A stretch of 10,612 nt of DNA, from NCBI GenBank assembly GCA_009920875.1, contig RFZE01000042.1, forward strand, positions 1 through 10,612. Direction: 5' to 3'. Positions 7,061-10,612 of the stretch are shown piece after piece. Each line of letters opens with the position of its first letter. Position 1 is the stretch's first letter. The DNA is from Alphaproteobacteria bacterium. Lineage in GTDB: Bacteria; Pseudomonadota; Alphaproteobacteria; RS24. Position numbers and translations under genes: made by a program. Under the pieces are notes generated by a model that was not told the origin of the DNA, made no database searches, and saw nothing but the letters and a program-made list of their open reading frames with translations.

Positions 7061-7522
7061 ATGTTGAATAAAATGAAATCCCTGTTTACCGATCCGATGG
7101 CCGAAGCAAGCGCCCCGCAATCAGATGCCTTGCATATTGCTGCGGCCGCTCTATTGGTGCGCGCCGCGCAAATTGACGGCGAAATTGACACCCATGAGTC
7201 GCAGCTTTTATCGCGCCTTGTCGGGCCGCATTTCGGCCTTGATGATGAGGCGGCCGACCAGTTGATTAATGAAGCCAAGCAGGCGGCTGATGCAGCCAGT
7301 GATTTGTTCCAATTCACCCACCGTATCAACAGCCATTTCGGTCAAGCGCATAAACTCATGCTGATTGAATTGCTGTGGCAAATTGTTTTGGCCGATGGCG
7401 TGGTTGACGATTATGAAGCCAATCTCATGCGCCGCGTCGCCGGTCTTATTCATGTCACTGACCAACAGGCAGGCCTTGCGCGTAAAAAAGCCGAACAGGC
7501 AGCAGGAGCGGTTCACCAATGA
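7061..7522 (+). CDS. TerB-like (tellurite resistance protein B family) protein
   Basis: The 153-residue, all-helical, acidic product matches the TerB/TerB-like fold. It has two pseudo-repeats of the family pattern: AALLVRAAQIDGEIDTHE (about 30-47, with Asp39, Asp43 and Glu47) and WQIVLADGVVDDYEANLMRR (about 106-125, with Asp112, Asp117 and Glu119). In TerB these clustered acidic residues form a metal-binding surface. The role outside ter operons is unclear; stress or membrane-associated functions have been proposed. No other ter genes are present, so tellurite resistance should not be inferred. There is no clear ribosome binding site before ATG 7061; the gene starts 66 bases after the S4 stop. 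The last four bases overlap the fdxA start (ATGA), so the two are translationally coupled. Confidence 0.8.
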   Translation: MLNKMKSLFTDPMAEASAPQSDALHIAAAALLVRAAQIDGEIDTHESQLLSRLVGPHFGLDDEAADQLINEAKQAADAASDLFQFTHRINSHFGQAHKLMLIELLWQIVLADGVVDDYEANLMRRVAGLIHVTDQQAGLARKKAEQAAGAVHQ

Positions 7523-7857
7523 CCTATATCGTCACCGAAGATTGCATTAAGTGTAAATATACAGATTGCGTTGAAGTGTGTCCGGTTGATTGCTTTTACG
7601 AAGGCGAGAATATGCTGGTCATCCACCCCGATGAATGCATTGATTGCGGCGTCTGCGAACCGGAATGTCCGGCCGATGCGATTAAGGCCGATACGGAAGA
7701 CGGGCTGGAAAAATGGCTCGAGGTAAACACGAAATTTGCCGATATTTGGCCCAATATTACCATGCGCAAAGACGCACCGGCCGATGCCGATGATTGGCTG
7801 CAAAAAGCCAATAAATTTGCCGACCATTTCTCGGAAAACCCCGGCACGGGTGACTGA
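7519..7857 (+). CDS. fdxA: Seven-iron ferredoxin FdxA ([3Fe-4S][4Fe-4S])
   Basis: This small cytoplasmic electron carrier of 112 residues is of the Azotobacter ferredoxin I type. Cysteines fall at 9, 12, 17, 21, 25, 40, 43, 46 and 50. By alignment to that family, Cys9, Cys17 and Cys50 would hold the 3Fe-4S cluster and Cys21, Cys40, Cys43 and Cys46 the 4Fe-4S cluster, with Cys12 and Cys25 free as in the family. The C-terminal half (KWLEVNTKFADIWPNIT...) is the usual FdxA extension. The start overlaps the terB-like stop by 4 bases and has AGGAG at 7504-7508, 10 bases upstream. Its redox partners cannot be read from the window; in ferredoxin I-type systems roles in oxidative-stress defence have been described. 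Upstream coupling to terB and the downstream carD and rpoH suggest a stress-linked neighbourhood. Confidence 0.95.
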   Translation: MTYIVTEDCIKCKYTDCVEVCPVDCFYEGENMLVIHPDECIDCGVCEPECPADAIKADTEDGLEKWLEVNTKFADIWPNITMRKDAPADADDWLQKANKFADHFSENPGTGD

Positions 7858-7879
7858 TAGGCGGATTTCTGCCACGCAT

Positions 7880-7908
7880 TTGGGAAAACCCGTATTTTGT
7901 GATATAGT
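7880..7908 (+). promoter_or_regulatory. Candidate carD promoter
   Basis: TTGGGA (7880-7885) and TATAGT (7903-7908) match the TTGACA and TATAAT hexamers at four and five of six positions, with an ideal 17-base spacer. Transcription would begin near 7914-7916 and give a leader of about 72 bases before the carD ATG. The -10 box overlaps the left arm of a perfect dyad. Confidence 0.45.
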
Positions 7909-7934
7909 GGAAAAAATTGACGTTTTTCCACTAT
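7904..7934. repeat. Perfect 12-bp inverted repeat upstream of carD
   Basis: ATAGTGGAAAAA (7904-7915) is exactly complementary to TTTTTCCACTAT (7923-7934), with a 7-base loop, ATTGACG. The T-run lies inside the stem rather than after it, so this is not a standard intrinsic terminator for fdxA. Its left arm overlaps the predicted -10 box and start point of the carD promoter, which is where a repressor operator would sit. It could also form a hairpin in read-through RNA from fdxA. Confidence 0.7.
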
Positions 7935-7986
7935 GTGAGTTCGCCACGGCGCGGTTTTGCGCCCTGTGTCGAAAATAGGAGCATTT

Positions 7987-8712
7987 ATGCCAACCAAGAA
8001 AAAAACAGCGCCCCAAAAACCGGCGGCGGGTAAAGCCGCGGCGAAAAAAGCGCCTGCCAAAAAGCCTGTTGCCAAAAAAGCACCGGCGAAAAAGCCTGTT
8101 GCCAAGAAAACAGCGGCAAAAAAAGCCCCTGCCAAAAAGGCTCCAGCCAAAAAAGCTGCTGCCAAAGATGTTGTGCGGCGCTCGGCGCTCGGTTTCCGCG
8201 TCAATGAGCATATTGTCTATCCGGCGCATGGTGTCGGGCTGATTGTCGAGATTAGCGAGCAGGAAATCGCCGGTATGAGCCTTGAGCTTTTCGTGATTAA
8301 TTTCGAAAAGGAAAAAATGGTATTGCGCGTGCCAATCAATAAAGCCGAGCAGACCGGCATGCGGAAATTGGCCGATAATAAGGTCATGGACGGTGCCATT
8401 CGCACACTGAAAGGGCGCGCGCGCATTAAACGCACCATGTGGTCGCGCCGCGCGCAGGAATATGAAGCGAAAATTAACAGTGGTGATTTAATCGCCATTG
8501 CCGAAGTGGTGCGCGACTTGTTCCGCAATGAAAACCAGCCGGAACAAAGCTATTCTGAACGCCAGCTTTATGAAGCGGCACTGGAGCGTATGGCGCGCGA
8601 AGTGGCGACGGTGGAAAAAACCACGGAAGATGCCGCGATTGTCAAATTGGAGGCCATTTTGGCCAAAACCACCGGTGGCGCGCGGCGTCAACCGGGCTCG
8701 GATGCCGCTTGA
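7987..8712 (+). CDS. carD: CarD-family transcriptional regulator with Lys/Ala repeat N-terminal tail
   Basis: CarD/CdnL proteins bind the RNA polymerase beta subunit and stabilise open promoter complexes. The 241-residue product has a CarD core from about residue 67: an RNA-polymerase-interaction (Tudor-like) domain opening with VNEHIVYPAHGVGLI (72-86), then a helical domain with the sequence RTMWSRRAQEYEAKINSGD, whose Trp152 fits the conserved Trp that contacts the promoter in this family. The first 60 residues are a Lys/Ala/Pro-rich tail with eight exact pentads AKKxx (19-58), resembling histone H1 tails. The ATG at 7987 is chosen because AGGAG (7977-7981) lies 5 bases upstream; a TTG at 7957 has no such site. 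It is followed by rpoH after 96 bases. The core identity is firm; a DNA-binding role for the tail is inferred from its charge. Confidence 0.93.
   Translation: MPTKKKTAPQKPAAGKAAAKKAPAKKPVAKKAPAKKPVAKKTAAKKAPAKKAPAKKAAAKDVVRRSALGFRVNEHIVYPAHGVGLIVEISEQEIAGMSLELFVINFEKEKMVLRVPINKAEQTGMRKLADNKVMDGAIRTLKGRARIKRTMWSRRAQEYEAKINSGDLIAIAEVVRDLFRNENQPEQSYSERQLYEAALERMAREVATVEKTTEDAAIVKLEAILAKTTGGARRQPGSDAA
8041..8160 (+). repeat. Eight tandem 15-base units encoding AKKxx in carD
   Basis: Eight consecutive 15-base units encode AKKAP, AKKPV, AKKAP, AKKPV, AKKTA, AKKAP, AKKAP, AKKAA. The codons differ between units (AAA and AAG, several Ala and Pro codons), so the protein pattern is better kept than the DNA. 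That argues for selection on the peptide rather than fresh slippage. Copy number may still vary between strains. Confidence 0.9.
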
Positions 8713-8757
8713 ACCCTAAATAATCGGTTTAAAATAAGCGGCCCAAAAGGCTGATTT

Positions 8758-8774
8758 CCGTGAACCAATCACGG
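8758..8774. repeat. 6-bp hairpin between carD and rpoH
   Basis: CCGTGA (8758-8763) pairs exactly with TCACGG (8769-8774) across a 5-base loop. It is followed by GCTGTTTG, which is too poor in T to make a confident terminator. It may be a weak carD terminator or a structure in the rpoH leader. The rest of the 96-base gap holds an AT-rich stretch (8713-8737) that could contain an rpoH promoter but has no hexamer pair I would defend. Confidence 0.4.
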
Positions 8775-8794
8775 GCTGTTTGCGTATCTTTTAT

Positions 8795-8799
8795 GGAGG
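8795..8799 (+). promoter_or_regulatory. rpoH ribosome binding site
   Basis: GGAGG lies 9 bases before the ATG at 8809, a strong site that fixes the rpoH start. Confidence 0.75.
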
Positions 8800-8808
8800 T
8801 ATGCGAAT

Positions 8809-9702
8809 ATGGCACATATCGATACACGCGAAACGGTTCAATCTGGCCGCAAATTCATCAAAAAAGCGATGAAGCTGCCCATGCTCGAACCTGAACACGA
8901 GCAAAAGCTGGCACGTTTGTGGAAAGACAAACGTGATGAAAAAGCGCTGCATGAATTGACCTCGGCGCATGTGCGTCTGGTCGTTGCCATTGCCGCCAAG
9001 TTTCGAAATTACGGCCTGCCCATGGGCGATCTGGTGCAAGAAGGCAATATCGGCCTGATGCAAGCCGCCGACCGCTTTGACCCGGACCGCGGAGTGCGCT
9101 TTTCAACCTATGCCGGCTGGTGGATCCGCTCCCAAATCCAAGATTATGTCTTGCGCAATTGGTCGATTGTTCGTACCGGCACGACCTCGGCGCAAAAATC
9201 ACTGTTTTTCAATATGCGCCGTCTGCGCGCGCGCATTAATGATATCGGCGCCAATATGACGCCGGAAAGCCGCAGCTATGTGGCGCGCGAATTGGGCGTG
9301 CGCATGGAAGATGTCGAAAATATGGAAGGCCGGATGGAAGCCAATGACCGTTCGCTCAATGCGACCATTTCCGACCGTTCGGGCGATGGTGGCGTCACCG
9401 AATGGCAAGATTTTTTGGTCTGCGAACGCGACCTGCCCGATGCCACCGTGGCCAATCGCCTCGACAGCCGCCAAAAGCTGCGCTGGATTGCTGAAGCGAT
9501 GACCGAATTGAGCGAGCGTGAAATGACCATTATTCGCGCCCGTCGTCTGGCTGAAGAAACCGTGACACTGGAAACCTTAGGTAAAAAATTGGGCATTTCC
9601 AAAGAGCGCGTGCGGCAAATCGAGCATGAGGCATTGAGCAAATTGCGCGGTGTTTTATTGACCAAAACCGATGGCGATCCGCGCCAGGCAGGATTGCTGT
9701 AA
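8809..9702 (+). CDS. rpoH: RNA polymerase sigma-32 factor, RpoH2-like
   Basis: This is a sigma-70 family factor of the heat-shock (sigma-32) group that directs RNA polymerase to stress promoters. The 297 residues show region 2 (about 50-118) with HVRLVVAIAAKFRNYGLPMGD, DLVQEGNIGLMQAADRFDP and the region 2.3-2.4 sequence FSTYAGWWIRSQIQDYVL; then the RpoH box, QKSLFFNMRRLR (129-140), which separates sigma-32 from other group members; and region 4 with a helix-turn-helix near 253-282 (LETLGKKLGISKERVRQIEHEAL). The sequence WSIVRTGTTSAQKSLFF resembles the RpoH2 paralogue of rhizobia and Rhodobacter (WSIVR...SSAQK) more than RpoH1 (WSLVKMGTTANQKK). In Rhodobacter sphaeroides RpoHII serves the singlet-oxygen response. 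The paralogue call is from memory and would need a tree. It converges on the M48 gene with 4 bases between stops. Confidence 0.94.
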   Translation: MAHIDTRETVQSGRKFIKKAMKLPMLEPEHEQKLARLWKDKRDEKALHELTSAHVRLVVAIAAKFRNYGLPMGDLVQEGNIGLMQAADRFDPDRGVRFSTYAGWWIRSQIQDYVLRNWSIVRTGTTSAQKSLFFNMRRLRARINDIGANMTPESRSYVARELGVRMEDVENMEGRMEANDRSLNATISDRSGDGGVTEWQDFLVCERDLPDATVANRLDSRQKLRWIAEAMTELSEREMTIIRARRLAEETVTLETLGKKLGISKERVRQIEHEALSKLRGVLLTKTDGDPRQAGLL

Positions 9703-9706
9703 ACCC

Positions 9707-10612
9707 TTAATCGCCGACTAATTTGACCCGTGAGCCGGCCGCCAAACGGTCGCCTTCATTCAAGCCGTTCAGCACGCGGAACAGACCGATTTTATCCATA
9801 TTCTCACCCGGCGTGAGGCGCATTTTGCGCGCCAATGAAGCAACGCCTTCGCCTTCTTTCACCGTAACAATGCGCAAGCGATAAGGCCGAATGGCCGCGG
9901 CTTGTTGCGGCGTCAAAAAATCAATAGAGCGACGCAGAGCAGCCATGGCTGCTTCCGCCGCGCTGTTTTGGCCGCGCGGTGCCAAAACGCCGAAACGCAT
10001 AATTTGCTTGGGGCCGCCATCAATGGCCAGCAAAACGGCAAGGCCGGTCTGTGTTTTTATCGTGCCTCGTGCCGCATTCTTGCCGTCAATTTTCAGCTTT
10101 TGAAACCCGCTCAATTTTTGCCCCGGCGCCCATGTTGAACGCAAATAGGCTTCCGGTGTTTCATTGGCGATGCGCGCATCAAGGTCAAAAATAATCTGCA
10201 CTTGATTGTCATGGCTTGCGGTGACGCGGCGCGGCGCATTTTCCAATGTAAAGCCACGCGGCACGTCAAAACGCAAGCCCAAATCGCCATGTTCAAACCT
10301 CTGCCCACGCACAATGCCTTGGCGCGGACTGTCGCCAAACACCATGCCGTCAATCATTTGCAAATGCAGATCCGTACCGATTTTCCCCAAGGCCGTCATT
10401 TTCGTCGCTGCGGCATCGGCTTTTTCGCGCGCTTTGGCAATGCGCGCTTGATTGTTCGGATGGGTGGAAAACCAGCTTGCTTTGGCTTGTTTGCCGCCGC
10501 TTTGATAGGTCGAAAACGCCGCCAATGATTGCAGTAATTCGGCCTGCGGGGCGATATTGTAACGATCAGGAATATCGAGATTCAGGTGCGCCAGATCAGG
10601 CTTATTTGAGGC
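9707..10612 (-). CDS. M48-family metallopeptidase, C-terminal part (5' end outside window)
   Basis: The frame is open from the window edge (first complete codon at 10612-10610) to the stop at 9707-9709, giving 301 visible residues. Visible residues 33-60 include FSTYQSGG and WFSTHPNNQARI. The STHP segment is typical of the region downstream of the zinc-binding site in periplasmic M48 peptidases of the BepA/YfgC kind. The HExxH zinc motif and the signal peptide, if any, lie outside the window. The remainder (about 90-300) is a beta-rich C-terminal domain, beginning LGLRFDVPRGFTL, and ending in a LysM-like or related segment, VTVKEGEGVASLARKM...FRVLNGL...AGSRVKLV. BepA-type proteins help outer-membrane protein assembly or degrade misassembled LptD, acting in the periplasm. 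Family assignment is fairly good; the role is inferred. Confidence 0.78.
   Translation of the reverse strand, partial: ASNKPDLAHLNLDIPDRYNIAPQAELLQSLAAFSTYQSGGKQAKASWFSTHPNNQARIAKAREKADAAATKMTALGKIGTDLHLQMIDGMVFGDSPRQGIVRGQRFEHGDLGLRFDVPRGFTLENAPRRVTASHDNQVQIIFDLDARIANETPEAYLRSTWAPGQKLSGFQKLKIDGKNAARGTIKTQTGLAVLLAIDGGPKQIMRFGVLAPRGQNSAAEAAMAALRRSIDFLTPQQAAAIRPYRLRIVTVKEGEGVASLARKMRLTPGENMDKIGLFRVLNGLNEGDRLAAGSRVKLVGD

Noticed and set aside
7061..7522. Tellurite resistance determinant
   Set aside because: Only a single TerB-like domain is present, with no terA, terC, terD or terZ neighbours; TerB-like folds are widespread without this function.
7882..7898. Terminator for fdxA (GGG-AAAA-CCC followed by GTATTTT)
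   Set aside because: A 3-bp stem is too weak, and the bases are better explained as part of the carD promoter spacer.
7957..7986. TTG start for carD ten codons upstream
   Set aside because: The ATG at 7987 has AGGAG 5 bases upstream; the TTG has no such site.
8708..8735. Self-regulating sigma-32 promoter (CTTGAA) at the carD stop
   Set aside because: The -35-like word is exact, but no CCCAT-like -10 follows at the required distance. A sigma-70 reading with TAAAAT would need a 15-base spacer.
8761..8786. EcfG-like promoter (TGAAC, 17 bases, CGTA) upstream of rpoH
   Set aside because: The match is partial and the start would fall at about the rpoH ribosome binding site, leaving almost no leader.

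Overview
The window is chromosomal DNA of an alphaproteobacterium of moderate GC content. It is most like the Rhizobiales/Parvibaculum side of the class. The indicators are a CobT-type aerobic cobaltochelatase subunit, an L28 gene beside it, a long Suv3-like helicase followed by an S4-domain gene, a seven-iron ferredoxin next to a CarD regulator, and a sigma-32 of the RpoH2 kind. The lineage is inferred from gene content and recalled gene order; no search was run. I see no mobile element, CRISPR array, tRNA or rRNA, and no sign of recent transfer.

Layout. 1-1299 (+): C-terminal part of cobT, cut by the window edge. 1318-1599 (-): rpmB, convergent with cobT. 1639-1660 (-): an intrinsic terminator closing the next unit. 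1698-3461 (-): a two-gene fatty-acid operon, acyl-CoA dehydrogenase then a hotdog thioesterase, 4 bases apart. 3462-3772: a divergent intergenic region of about 310 bases with repeated GATTCGGC words. 3773-7857 (+): Suv3-like RNA helicase, HslR-like S4 protein, TerB-like protein and FdxA ferredoxin, tightly packed, with terB and fdxA overlapping by 4 bases. 7858-7986: carD upstream region with a candidate promoter and a perfect 12-bp dyad. 7987-8712 (+): carD with a long Lys/Ala repeat tail. 8809-9702 (+): rpoH. 9707-10612 (-): C-terminal part of an M48-family metallopeptidase, convergent with rpoH and cut by the window edge.

How the genes fit together. The plus-strand block from 3773 to 9702 is about gene expression and stress: an RNA-unwinding enzyme, a ribosome/RNA-binding S4 protein, an RNA-polymerase-binding regulator (CarD) and an alternative sigma factor (RpoH), with an iron-sulfur electron carrier and a TerB-like stress protein between them. 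The minus-strand pair at 1698-3461 acts on acyl-CoA. cobT and rpmB are housekeeping genes.

I did not find a clearly novel system. The features most worth a second look are the eight-fold AKKxx tail on CarD, the dyad over the predicted carD -10 box, the repeats upstream of the helicase, and a 9-A tract in the S4 gene whose shifted frame stays open into terB.
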